DNA of 39,462 nucleotides, from IMG/VR virus record IMGVR_UViG_3300025289_000060, positions 1 through 39,462 of that record. One strand, given 5' to 3'. This document shows positions 21,459-28,209 of the stretch, piece by piece (position 1 is the stretch's first letter; every line of letters begins with the position of its first letter). This DNA is from a virus. The position numbers and the translations under genes were made by a program. The notes below the pieces were generated by a model that was given only the letters and a program-made list of their open reading frames with translations, was not told where the DNA came from and ran no database searches.

Positions 21459-21462
21459 AAGG

Positions 21463-22008
21463 ATGCTAGAAGTTCTTAGTCGTCTAAAGTTTGAAGATTC
21501 AAAGAAGATCGACTGGCTACCTGGGTCGCGAGTCAAGATGTTTATGGCGTTGGCTCCCGACATCAAAGCCTGGGCTGTTGGGATCGATCCCGGCAGGAAC
21601 TTTGGGATTGCGATCGCCACCAAGGGCTACGTTGTTGTCTATGATGGAAGCCTCCCACAGCAACCAGAAAAATGGAAGTATGGTGTCTTGGCGATCGATC
21701 TGGTCAAGCGCATCTTCTCGGGACCTCCCCAGAACTTCCAAGTGGGGATTGTTGAGGGTCCGGCGTTCAATGCCCGATATGGTCAAGTTTCGTTGGCCGA
21801 GGCGAGATTCGGATTCCTGTACGGACTGATCGAAGTTGGGGTCAAAGATGTTCGAGTAGCGGCCCCGGCTAGCATTCGAAAGGTCGTCTTGGGAGGAGGT
21901 CGATATCCGGTACCGTATGAAACTTGGCCCAGATTGTCCACAAATGGAACAGATGCGTTGCTAGCCCTAGGATTTGCCCTCTTGACAATGGACAAATCCG
22001 GCGTATAA
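21463..22008 (+). CDS. RuvC-like (RNase H fold) Holliday junction resolvase candidate
   Basis: 181 residues from ATG 21463, though the ribosome site there is poor and ATG 21538 is an alternative; the frame stays open through the upstream array, which I regard as non-coding. VGIDPGRNFGIAIA (39-52) supplies D42, IVEGPAF (96-102) supplies E98, and TNGTDALLALGFAL (160-173) supplies D164, the acidic triad of RuvC-type nucleases. Probably cuts branched DNA before packaging or during recombination. The stop codon TAA is part of the TATAAT box of the next promoter. Confidence 0.7.
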   Translation: MLEVLSRLKFEDSKKIDWLPGSRVKMFMALAPDIKAWAVGIDPGRNFGIAIATKGYVVVYDGSLPQQPEKWKYGVLAIDLVKRIFSGPPQNFQVGIVEGPAFNARYGQVSLAEARFGFLYGLIEVGVKDVRVAAPASIRKVVLGGGRYPVPYETWPRLSTNGTDALLALGFALLTMDKSGV

Positions 22009-22009
22009 T
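21982..22009 (+). promoter_or_regulatory. Perfect sigma70 consensus promoter
   Basis: TTGACA (21982-21987), 16-base spacer, TATAAT (22004-22009), both boxes perfect matches. Predicted start is near 22016, two bases before the first pentamer of array 2, so the transcript would have about 120 bases of GGCNN repeat at its 5' end before the phosphoesterase gene. The -10 box overlaps the upstream stop codon. Confidence 0.8.
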
Positions 22010-22017
22010 GGATTCAT

Positions 22018-22139
22018 GGCGCGGCTAGGCGCGGCTAGGCGAGGCAAGGCTGGGCAGGGCGAGGTACGTGGCGAGGCCAGGCAAGGCGAGGCAGGGCGTG
22101 GCGAGGCAAGGCGAGGCATGGCGGGGCGAGGCGAGGTAC
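22018..22139 (+). repeat. GGCNN pentamer array 2, 24 units in two blocks
   Basis: Block one, 22018-22067, has 10 units ending GGTAC; two bases GT; block two, 22070-22139, has 14 units ending GGTAC. All other units begin GGC. The phase shift of two bases happens only after GGTAC. The array lies between a perfect promoter and the metallophosphoesterase gene and forms most of the untranslated leader. The 14-unit block has the same length as array 1. Confidence 0.95.
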
Positions 22140-22167
22140 AGGGGTAGACTAACAACAAGGAGAGAAA

Positions 22168-22953
22168 ATGACCAAAAGGGTCTTGATTCTAAGCGATACG
22201 CACTGTGGGCACGAGGTTGGGCTGACACCGCCCAAATGGAATCCGCAATACCCAGAGTTTCCGGCCCTCCAGAAGATGTCGGACTATCGAGCCTACCTCT
22301 GGGACAAGTTCAAGTCAGAGTTGGACGAGTGGCGGCCCTTTGACGTTTGCATCGCCGACGGGGATATGATCGATGGTCGCGGTGAACGCATAGGTGGGAC
22401 AGAGGAAATCTTCGTCGACCGAGTACAGCAAGTCGAGATGGCAGCAGAAATCCTCGAAACCGTGAGGGCAAAGGAGTTGTATGTCGCTCGGGGTACGGAT
22501 TATCACGTCGGACCCTATGAGAACTTCGAGGACGGTATTGGTAAGTTGGTCGACGTAACGCGCACCGGAGATGTCCTGAACATCGACATCGCAGGTTTGA
22601 TGTTCAATGTGCGCCACCACGTTGGGGGTTCACAAGTACCCCACGGTAGAGCCACAGCGCTCCTCCGGGATTGGTCATGGAACATTATCTGGTCTTCAAT
22701 GCAGGAGTTTCCAAAGGCAGATGTGATTATCCGTGCCCATGTCCATTACCACCTGGCAGTAGATCAGCCCGGTTCGCTGGCGATGACCACGCCCGGACTC
22801 CAAGGCTACGGAACCCGTTATGGAGAACGCCGCCTGAGCGGCCTTATCCACTTTGGGTTCATTCTGTTCGATATCAATAGCAAGGAGGACTTTGCATGGA
22901 CGAAACGTATCTTCCCCTTCCCCAGACCCCCGGTCTCCGTATCCGAAGCATAA
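22168..22953 (+). CDS. Calcineurin-like metallophosphoesterase
   Basis: 261 residues, AAGGAG site upstream. Metal-binding motifs are SDTHCGH (9-15, D-x-H), DGDMIDG (64-70, GD), RGTDYH (108-113, in place of GNHD/E), RHH (149-151) and AHVHYH (190-195, GHxH-like). The fold hydrolyses phosphomonoesters or diesters, in some phages on nucleic acids. The GTDYH variation means substrate cannot be predicted. It is transcribed from the promoter at 21982 through array 2. Confidence 0.8.
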   Translation: MTKRVLILSDTHCGHEVGLTPPKWNPQYPEFPALQKMSDYRAYLWDKFKSELDEWRPFDVCIADGDMIDGRGERIGGTEEIFVDRVQQVEMAAEILETVRAKELYVARGTDYHVGPYENFEDGIGKLVDVTRTGDVLNIDIAGLMFNVRHHVGGSQVPHGRATALLRDWSWNIIWSSMQEFPKADVIIRAHVHYHLAVDQPGSLAMTTPGLQGYGTRYGERRLSGLIHFGFILFDINSKEDFAWTKRIFPFPRPPVSVSEA

Positions 22954-23312
22954 CGAAGACCGGATCAGAATTGCCATACTCTCTGGATAGCCTAGATGAG
23001 ATTATGGCAGCCGCCGCAATAGAAAAGAAGGAAAAGGAGGAGCACGATGTTGCAGGTCTTGAAAGTACGACTCTGTGGGGCGTCCCAGATGATTCTGCAC
23101 AACGGCCAAACAGCCAATCCCTTGAACAAGTTCGCCAAGCAACTGAAAGCCGTCAGCAGGAAGAAGAACAAGACGGAGGACGACATGGAGGAGCTGGCGA
23201 AGATCGAATTCTTGGCCGGCTGGTACCAGAATCCGGCGGGGGCGTACACACTCCCAGCCCACAACATCGAGGCAACGATGCTGGAGGGAGCAAAGAAGAA
23301 CAAGAACGGTAA
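22896..23312 (+). CDS. Possible overlapping small gene, 138 aa
   Basis: ATG 22896 has an AGGAGG site eight bases upstream, inside the phosphoesterase gene. The first 50 residues (MDETYLPLPQTPGLRIRS to EKKEKEEHDV) look protein-like; the rest overlaps the next gene in another frame for 266 bases and reads as a low-complexity polar sequence. It may be a real overprinted gene, a short protein whose tail is unselected, or an N-terminal part joined to the next gene by a shift at the A-rich 23021-23035 stretch. Confidence 0.35.
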   Translation: MDETYLPLPQTPGLRIRSITKTGSELPYSLDSLDEIMAAAAIEKKEKEEHDVAGLESTTLWGVPDDSAQRPNSQSLEQVRQATESRQQEEEQDGGRHGGAGEDRILGRLVPESGGGVHTPSPQHRGNDAGGSKEEQER

Positions 23313-23622
23313 GCTCATCCAGAGTGGGGCGTTCGTTGTCGATGACCCGATCCTAGTCTTTCCTGGATCGAATCTGAACCCAGAGGAGCTGTGGAAGCGG
23401 GGCGAGAATGCCCTGATGGTCTCCGTTCGAGTTCAGCGCAATCGAGTTATGAGAACTAGGCCGACCGTCCCTCAAGGATGGACAACGGAGGTGGAGATCA
23501 GGTTCGATCCCCAAATCATCGAACCCCCGGCGATTGTCCAGGCTCTTGAGGTTGCCGGTTTGGAGCGGGGCTTGGGGGATTGGCGACCTAAGTATGGTCG
23601 GTTTCTCGTAGAGCAAGTCTAG
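23047..23622 (+). CDS. Hypothetical protein, 191 aa, last gene of the plus block
   Basis: AAGGAGG upstream. Begins MLQVLKVRLCGASQMILHNGQTANPLNKFAK and ends GLGDWRPKYGRFLVEQV. The fold appears alpha/beta with strong conserved-looking pieces (LPAHNIEATMLEGAKK, DDPILVFPG, RVQRNRVMRTRPTVP), and the final GDWRP..GRF element is one I associate with an uncharacterised phage family. No catalytic motif. The stop codon overlaps the first GGTAC of array 3. Confidence 0.7.
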   Translation: MLQVLKVRLCGASQMILHNGQTANPLNKFAKQLKAVSRKKNKTEDDMEELAKIEFLAGWYQNPAGAYTLPAHNIEATMLEGAKKNKNGKLIQSGAFVVDDPILVFPGSNLNPEELWKRGENALMVSVRVQRNRVMRTRPTVPQGWTTEVEIRFDPQIIEPPAIVQALEVAGLERGLGDWRPKYGRFLVEQV

Positions 23623-23874
23623 GTACGCGGCCCGGCGCGGCAAGGCTCGGCAGGGCAGGGCATGGCGAGGCGAGGTACGTGGCAAGGTGCGGCGTGGCTT
23701 GGCTGGGCGCGGCTTGGCGAGGCAGGGCGAGGTACGAGGCGTGGCGTGGCTAGGCTTGGCCGGGAGAGGCTTGGCAAGGCCCGGCAGGGCGAGGCGAGGC
23801 GAGGTACGTGGCAAGGCTTGGCCTGGTGGGGCGTGGCTCGGCGAGGTGAGGCAAGGCTGGGCGAGGCAAGGTAA
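23622..23874 (+). repeat. GGCNN pentamer array 3, 49 units in four blocks
   Basis: A leading GGTAC (23622-23626), then blocks 23629-23678 (10 units), 23681-23735 (11), 23738-23807 (14) and 23810-23874 (13). The first three blocks end GGTAC, the last ends GGTAA. Blocks are separated by GC, GT, GA and GT. Five internal units deviate (GGTGC, GGAGA, GGTGG, GGTGA and the final GGTAA). The array begins on the last base of a stop codon and runs to six bases before the terminator hairpin, so it is the 3' untranslated end of the plus-strand unit. Confidence 0.95.
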
Positions 23875-23880
23875 ACAAAA

Positions 23881-23899
23881 GGCCCGAATGACTCGGGCC
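23881..23899 (-). terminator. Intrinsic terminator for the minus-strand unit
   Basis: GGCCCGA (23881-23887) pairs with TCGGGCC (23893-23899) around ATGAC. On the minus strand the hairpin is followed by TTTTGTTT, the U-rich tail of an intrinsic terminator. It would stop transcripts coming from the virion genes before array 3. Confidence 0.75.
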
Positions 23900-23912
23900 A
23901 CAATAGATGTGG

Positions 23913-23936
23913 AAGGGCGGCCCTAGAGCCGCCCTT
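23913..23936. terminator. Strong hairpin, probable bidirectional terminator
   Basis: AAGGGCGGC (23913-23921) pairs perfectly with GCCGCCCTT (23928-23936) over nine bases around CCTAGA. On the plus strand it is followed by CTTCGTT. It lies 5 bases from the stop of the minus-strand holin candidate, between the convergent units, and probably works with the neighbouring hairpin. Confidence 0.7.
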
Positions 23937-23941
23937 CTTCG

Positions 23942-24250
23942 TTACCCTTCGTTGATTTCGCTTGACCGAACCGAGATACCCATCCGCTCGGCCAGGGGCT
24001 TCACGGCATATCCATATCCGAGCGTAGCGGTCAGGATTGCCGAGATGGCCACGACAACGGCGTTGACGTAGACTTCAGACTCCGGGACGAACTGGATCAG
24101 GAACCACATGGCCGCAAAGCCAAGGGCTCCACCCAAGGCCCCAAGCCGAAGGTGCGTCTCTTGTTCAACCCCCAAAAACTTCAAACTCTGAACGAACAGA
24201 ATGACGAACGCGCCGATCTGAACACCCGCAAGAGCAATTGACAGATCCAT
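23942..24250 (-). CDS. Holin candidate, three membrane spans
   Basis: 102 residues with three hydrophobic helices (about 6-23, 36-54 and 61-83) and a charged C-terminus (ERMGISVRSSEINEG), the general layout of class I holins. Last gene of the virion block and preceded by its own promoter-like sequence. Holins form pores that release the lysin at the end of infection. The identified lysin is on the opposite strand 21 kb away, so the link is inference. Confidence 0.6.
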   Translation of the reverse strand: MDLSIALAGVQIGAFVILFVQSLKFLGVEQETHLRLGALGGALGFAAMWFLIQFVPESEVYVNAVVVAISAILTATLGYGYAVKPLAERMGISVRSSEINEG

Positions 24251-24278
24251 TCATGCCTCCATAGCTATGGTTAGGTCT

Positions 24279-24308
24279 ATTATAGCACCTATGCTACCCG
24301 GTAGTCAA
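24279..24308 (-). promoter_or_regulatory. Sigma70-type promoter before the holin candidate
   Basis: On the minus strand TTGACT (24308-24303), 18-base spacer, TATAAT (24284-24279). The -10 is perfect. The predicted start near 24272 gives a short leader before ATG at 24250. It overlaps the end of the upstream gene and could give the holin candidate separate expression late in infection. Confidence 0.6.
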
Positions 24309-24831
24309 TATCCATGATGAAGTAGCTTCCATTGCGTGTCCAGATAGAACCACCTCCTGCTTGGGGGTAGATGCCGGTCAGGAAGCCGGGTCCGGCGTTC
24401 AGCGGCGTCCATAGCATGGTGAAGTAGTAGTTGGGATCCGCAAAGCCGATAATCGATTGCCCACCCGTGATCGAACCCTGCCCTTCCGCCCACAGGCGCA
24501 GATTGCCAACGGCGCGGCGGATAGGCTTCACCCGGCCCGTGAGCGGGTACAGCACCCACTGCGACGTTGGATTGGGTGTGCTCCAGCCGTTTCCAAACCG
24601 GGCCGAGACGTGCAACTTGCATAGGCCCGGCAGGAAGTAGGCTTCGGCCACGAACTCTCCATCGCCTACGTTGATCCACTTCGCGTGTTCCCCCCGGACA
24701 GTGAACAAGAAGTCTGCCCTCACATCCTGCCACCCCAGATCAGGAAGGCTACCACCGCCCCCTCCTAGATCATCATAGATGCGCTTCTCAAGGTCTACTA
24801 GATCCTGTGTTACGGCAATGTCAAGTGGCAT
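24289..24831 (-). CDS. Virion-associated hypothetical protein, 180 aa
   Basis: ATG at 24831, chosen because AGGAG lies nine bases upstream; a longer in-frame start would overlap the previous gene. Begins MPLDIAVTQDLVDLEKRIYDDLGGGGGS, a helix then a glycine linker, followed by about 140 beta-rich residues ending SYFIMDIDYRVA. A trimerising helix plus beta domain suits a tail-fibre or adhesin tip. No specific family recognised. Confidence 0.65.
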   Translation of the reverse strand: MPLDIAVTQDLVDLEKRIYDDLGGGGGSLPDLGWQDVRADFLFTVRGEHAKWINVGDGEFVAEAYFLPGLCKLHVSARFGNGWSTPNPTSQWVLYPLTGRVKPIRRAVGNLRLWAEGQGSITGGQSIIGFADPNYYFTMLWTPLNAGPGFLTGIYPQAGGGSIWTRNGSYFIMDIDYRVA

Positions 24832-24841
24832 TGGTTGTCTC

Positions 24842-25234
24842 CTACTGCCTACTAGCAATGACGCCCGAAATGGCCGCCGCAATCGCCCCAATCACGCTGG
24901 CAATGACACCAACTTGCTTATCCGATACCCGGAGTTCGACAATCTTGTTGTCTATGATATCCAGCCTACCTCCAACCTTATCTATTTCCAACATCCTATC
25001 CATGAGACCACCGGGCTTGTCCCGCAAGTCCTGTAGCACCTGTAGGCCAACTTGTACGCCGGCGTACTGATTCGTTACCCGCTCCCTGTTCTCCATCACA
25101 GCCACCAAAAGACCGTCCAGCTTGGCACTGAGCTTGCTGTCCAAATCTGCGACAGATTTCCCCAGCCCCTCTCCAAGCCTGGTGAGGTCCTCGTAGTGTT
25201 GCCTTTGGGAAACCTTGCTACCATTCGTCTCCAT
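24842..25234 (-). CDS. XhlA-like coiled-coil protein with C-terminal membrane helix
   Basis: 130 residues. Residues about 10-105 are helical with heptads (LGEGLGKSVADLDSKLSAKLDG, RMLEIDKVGGRLDIIDNKI); residues 109-128 form one membrane helix (VGVIASVIGAIAAAISGVIA). This order matches XhlA-type haemolysin/holin-helper proteins of Gram-positive phages. It lies two genes upstream of the holin candidate, so a lysis role is plausible; a tail-associated membrane protein is the alternative. Confidence 0.55.
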   Translation of the reverse strand: METNGSKVSQRQHYEDLTRLGEGLGKSVADLDSKLSAKLDGLLVAVMENRERVTNQYAGVQVGLQVLQDLRDKPGGLMDRMLEIDKVGGRLDIIDNKIVELRVSDKQVGVIASVIGAIAAAISGVIASRQ

Positions 25235-25245
25235 ATCCCACCTCT

Positions 25246-25581
25246 CTATGTTGCTTGGGCTACTTCCATGATAAACTGATCCGACTTGGTAAGCGTCGTC
25301 GTGCTGATCCTCAACTCTACCGTCCCAACCCAGTCTCCAGACTCCGATAGGTCTCCAGCAGCAAAGGCAAACGAGATCCGACCATCTGACCCATCCGACG
25401 TAAACGATGCGGTGCAGCTAACTTCCTTGTTGCTCTTAGGAGAACGGAAGAGAACATTCTTGGTCCCTGTATAGGATGAGATATTCTGGACCGTGCCCGC
25501 AAGGTCCTTGCAAGTTAGGATGATGGTCTTGTTGAATTCCCCTACGACACATCCCTTTAGTTTCGCAACACTCGTCGCCAT
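25246..25581 (-). CDS. Baseplate/tail-associated beta protein, 111 aa
   Basis: Begins MATSVAKLKGCVVGEFNKTIILTCKDLAGT; the middle FAFAAGDLSESGDWVGTVELRIS and the end TKSDQFIMEVAQ resemble the Ig-like N-terminal domain seen in BppU-type baseplate proteins. No signal or membrane segment. Located in a series of fibre-like genes. Family match is by eye. Confidence 0.55.
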   Translation of the reverse strand: MATSVAKLKGCVVGEFNKTIILTCKDLAGTVQNISSYTGTKNVLFRSPKSNKEVSCTASFTSDGSDGRISFAFAAGDLSESGDWVGTVELRISTTTLTKSDQFIMEVAQAT

Positions 25582-25590
25582 GGCCCGCTC

Positions 25591-26007
25591 CTATATTTTG
25601 TCGAAGACGACCCCATAGATCGGGTCGGGATCGATCGTCACGTCGTCCGCAGGTGCCCCATCCACCACAACCCCCACACTTGGGGCGGCGGTGATATAGA
25701 TGTCTACGGGCTTGATCCTACGTCGTAGGATGTCCCCAACGAAAGTTAGAGCACCAGCAAGGATCTTCTTGGTCTTCCTAACCAACGTACCAGTGAATGT
25801 CAGAGCCCCAACAAGCGCCGTTTTTGTCTTCTTCACCACCGTCCCCACAAAGGTCAAGGCCCCCACCAATGGCCTAGATAATTTCTTCGCTATCGTTCCC
25901 ACGAATGTTAGCGTGCCGAGTACGGAAACGCTGGAGAGGCCCGTAGCCTGGAAGGCATCGGATTGGAAGGTGGTTCCCCCGCCCTGAAAGGCTCTATAGG
26001 TCGGCAT
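25591..26007 (-). CDS. Virion protein with four short internal repeats, 138 aa
   Basis: Residues about 30-100 hold four copies of a 17-residue unit, LVGALTFVGTVVKKTKT in one form: LGTLTFVGTIAKKLSRP, LVGALTFVGTVVKKTKT, LVGALTFTGTLVRKTKK and LAGALTFVGDILRRRIK. The alternation of beta-strand and basic turn suggests a beta-solenoid or fibre. The start (FQSDAFQATG) is a frequent motif in phage tail proteins. Start ATG follows directly on the upstream stop. Confidence 0.65.
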   Translation of the reverse strand: MPTYRAFQGGGTTFQSDAFQATGLSSVSVLGTLTFVGTIAKKLSRPLVGALTFVGTVVKKTKTALVGALTFTGTLVRKTKKILAGALTFVGDILRRRIKPVDIYITAAPSVGVVVDGAPADDVTIDPDPIYGVVFDKI

Positions 26008-26658
26008 TTAGGGCCACCATATAACAGATTGGCCGCCAGCCGGGAGTGCCGGCACCAGCGGCACGGCCGCCGCATACCAGGTGGCAGCCCCCGTCCAGGT
26101 CCAGGTCATCGCCGTCGAGACGCCGGCGGCAATCTCGTCTGAACACCCGAATCCAGGCCAGGTTCCACCTGATCCACGATCGGTTTGTGAAGCTCCGACA
26201 GTTATGCCCGAGGGTGCCGCCTCGACCACTAGGCCATCAACCACTCTATCGCCCGCTACGGTCGTCGCCGTAACACTTGATGCAGATGCGCCGCCTCCGC
26301 CTGCGGTAGCAGCCGTTCTGGTCGGCGTCGTTTGGTCTACCCCATTCCACGAGGAGGCGACGAAGTAGTTACCGTAAGTCGAAGGCGCATACGTGACGAC
26401 AACATTATTCGCCCCGGACGCCGGGGCGAGCTTGCCCCACAACTTCAACTCGTACCACACACTTTCCGACGCGGCAAGCAGGGTCATCGCCGCACCGGCG
26501 TAAGTAACCCCGGAAACTCCGGCAGCCTCATTGTTTGGCCTCGTGGCCGTCATTACGACTAGGTACGTTTGGCTCCCGGACACTGTATGGGAAAAGGTGC
26601 ATGGGCTTGCTACACCATATCCGCCCCCAAAGGTTGCGGCATCGAAGGTGATCGCCAT
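26008..26658 (-). CDS. Adhesin-like beta-rich virion protein, 216 aa
   Basis: AGGGAGA upstream. Rich in Ala, Gly, Thr and Val; YLVVMTATRPNNEAAGVSGVTYAGAAMTLLA and LWGKLAPASGANNVVVTYAP are typical of phage surface beta-sandwich proteins in environmental phages. No catalytic motif. Probably part of tail tip or fibre. Confidence 0.6.
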   Translation of the reverse strand: MAITFDAATFGGGYGVASPCTFSHTVSGSQTYLVVMTATRPNNEAAGVSGVTYAGAAMTLLAASESVWYELKLWGKLAPASGANNVVVTYAPSTYGNYFVASSWNGVDQTTPTRTAATAGGGGASASSVTATTVAGDRVVDGLVVEAAPSGITVGASQTDRGSGGTWPGFGCSDEIAAGVSTAMTWTWTGAATWYAAAVPLVPALPAGGQSVIWWP

Positions 26659-26669
26659 TCTCCCTACCT

Positions 26670-27161
26670 TTAGGTTGTCGCTGCCAAGGGTGTAAAACCT
26701 AATGACAAGATGAACCCCTTAGCAACAACCCCTGCCGTTAGCGTATCAATATCCACTCGGATGATATCGCCCGCCGCTATTGTATCAGCATCCGTGTTGA
26801 TTGATAGTTGGGTTGTCGCATCAGATGTATAGAGTTCTCCTAACTCAATACTGATTGGCTGAATCAGTATGTCCAAGCTGTCACTGACATTCCATAGCTG
26901 GGCCTCCAGAGGCCCATCACTCGTTCCGGCTGTTCCTACGGCCCCCCAAACCGATGACAGATAGTACCCATCAACCGTATTAGGGCAGTACAGATACGCT
27001 TTGCCGTCCCCAGTTGTACAATCTGCATCTGGAGCAAAGACCGTCAGTTGGACGTATTTGATGTCCTTGTCTACGTGGTCGGCATTCCAGTCCACGGGGC
27101 GAACAACCGCCGTGTCGGCCCCATCCGCCACACCAGAAACGAAGGAGTGAACAATAGCCAT
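26670..27161 (-). CDS. Tail-fibre-like protein, 163 aa
   Basis: GGAGG upstream. MAIVHSFVSGVADGADTAVVRPVDWNADH is a start shared by many phage tail proteins (the DWNADH element); the remainder is a beta-rich receptor-binding-like domain ending SLGFTPLAATT. No enzyme motif seen. Confidence 0.6.
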   Translation of the reverse strand: MAIVHSFVSGVADGADTAVVRPVDWNADHVDKDIKYVQLTVFAPDADCTTGDGKAYLYCPNTVDGYYLSSVWGAVGTAGTSDGPLEAQLWNVSDSLDILIQPISIELGELYTSDATTQLSINTDADTIAAGDIIRVDIDTLTAGVVAKGFILSLGFTPLAATT

Positions 27162-27162
27162 A

Positions 27163-27795
27163 CTAGCCTCCAGCAGTCACAGTCATAGAGTACGTGAACT
27201 CGATGGAGTCTCCGTTGACAACGTTGACCGCACCAAACACATGCCGGTCCAGCAAGGTACCTGCCGTAGCATCGTTGAACAGGCCGTGCTCGGTGATGGC
27301 CTTGGTCGTTGTGTAGGCAATGGTTCCTACGGACCGATAGATGACACTGGTCGCCTCAACCTGCGTTCCGGTTGCCCGGCCCTCGCCATCTGTCGTCTCA
27401 ATACCTGTATCACCGATGAGGGCTCCAGTTGTACCAACACCACTATCGTGGAACTTGAAATCCCCCCAGACAGAGGTCTCCGTGATGAGCTGGTCTACCA
27501 TCAATTCACAGAACGCCGTGGTTACGACTCTCCGACTCAAAACACCGTAGTTCGTTGCTACGCCGCCCCGGCTGTAGTGGATGGCTCGTAGCTCCCCAAC
27601 AGCCGTCATCAGGCCCAGGGTCTTAGCCAGGGGCCTGCCGACCCTCCAAGCCAATTCGCCCTTGATGTAGGCCCAACGAAGGGCATTCCTCAGCTTCCAG
27701 GACAGGGAAGCCGCCTGTCGAACATAGAACCGACCAGCGACCTGGATTCCCTTCCGGATTGTCAACGTCCCAATAGGTGAAAGGCTGCTATGCAT
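27163..27795 (-). CDS. Conserved-type phage tail protein, 210 aa
   Basis: AGGAGG upstream. After a basic N-terminal region comes DFKFHDSGVGTTGALIGDTGIETTDGEGRATGT, then AITEHGLFNDATAGTLLDRHVFGAVNVVNGDSIEFTY. This segment is a widespread signature of uncharacterised tail-region proteins. Role probably structural. Confidence 0.65.
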   Translation of the reverse strand: MHSSLSPIGTLTIRKGIQVAGRFYVRQAASLSWKLRNALRWAYIKGELAWRVGRPLAKTLGLMTAVGELRAIHYSRGGVATNYGVLSRRVVTTAFCELMVDQLITETSVWGDFKFHDSGVGTTGALIGDTGIETTDGEGRATGTQVEATSVIYRSVGTIAYTTTKAITEHGLFNDATAGTLLDRHVFGAVNVVNGDSIEFTYSMTVTAGG

Positions 27796-27804
27796 CCGAA
27801 CCTC

Positions 27805-28200
27805 CTACTTGATTGAACCGTCAGGGAAGAGTTGCCTTTTGGCAATCTCCTCCACAACGATGCACATGATCTCGGCATCCTGATACGATACGTTCTTGCG
27901 CATCCAGCCAAAGTTCTGGCGATGCGATCGATAGGTAATACAGAGCTTGGTGTCTGGATCCATCCCCAGGGTGTCAAGTTCCTCCCTGGGATCGGACCAC
28001 CCCACCATCCTCTTTAGTGTACACGCTAAGGCCACCTCACGGCAAGTTACCAGAACTTCCCAGTCGTTCATTCCCTGGGCGGAATATGTCGTATGTCTAG
28101 ACCCGTCCTCCTGGACTTCCAACTTGATGCACAGATGGCCGGGGGTCTCGAAGAGGTCGGCCATTCTCATGATCTGGGATTCAGGAACAAGAGCAAGCAT
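27805..28200 (-). CDS. Hypothetical protein in the tail gene block, 131 aa
   Basis: AGGAGG upstream. MLALVPESQIMRMADLFETPGHLCIKLEVQEDG; mixed alpha/beta and not fibre-like, with five Cys residues. Unlike its neighbours it appears to be a globular intracellular-type protein. Not recognised; could be a chaperone or a small enzyme. Confidence 0.6.
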   Translation of the reverse strand: MLALVPESQIMRMADLFETPGHLCIKLEVQEDGSRHTTYSAQGMNDWEVLVTCREVALACTLKRMVGWSDPREELDTLGMDPDTKLCITYRSHRQNFGWMRKNVSYQDAEIMCIVVEEIAKRQLFPDGSIK

Positions 28201-28209
28201 CTGATCCTC

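Noticed and set aside
21184-21462. N-terminal extension of the RuvC-like protein through array 1
   Set aside because: It would overlap the previous gene by 200 bases and translate the repeat into low-complexity sequence.
21389-23874. CRISPR array
   Set aside because: Repeat unit is five bases with no spacers of 25-40 bases, and no cas genes are present.
23353-23903. Long minus-strand ORFs and several plus-strand ORFs through array 3 with Ala/Pro/Ser/Arg-rich products
   Set aside because: A five-base repeat with no stop codons stays open in several frames; the peptides simply repeat the array and have no ribosome sites.
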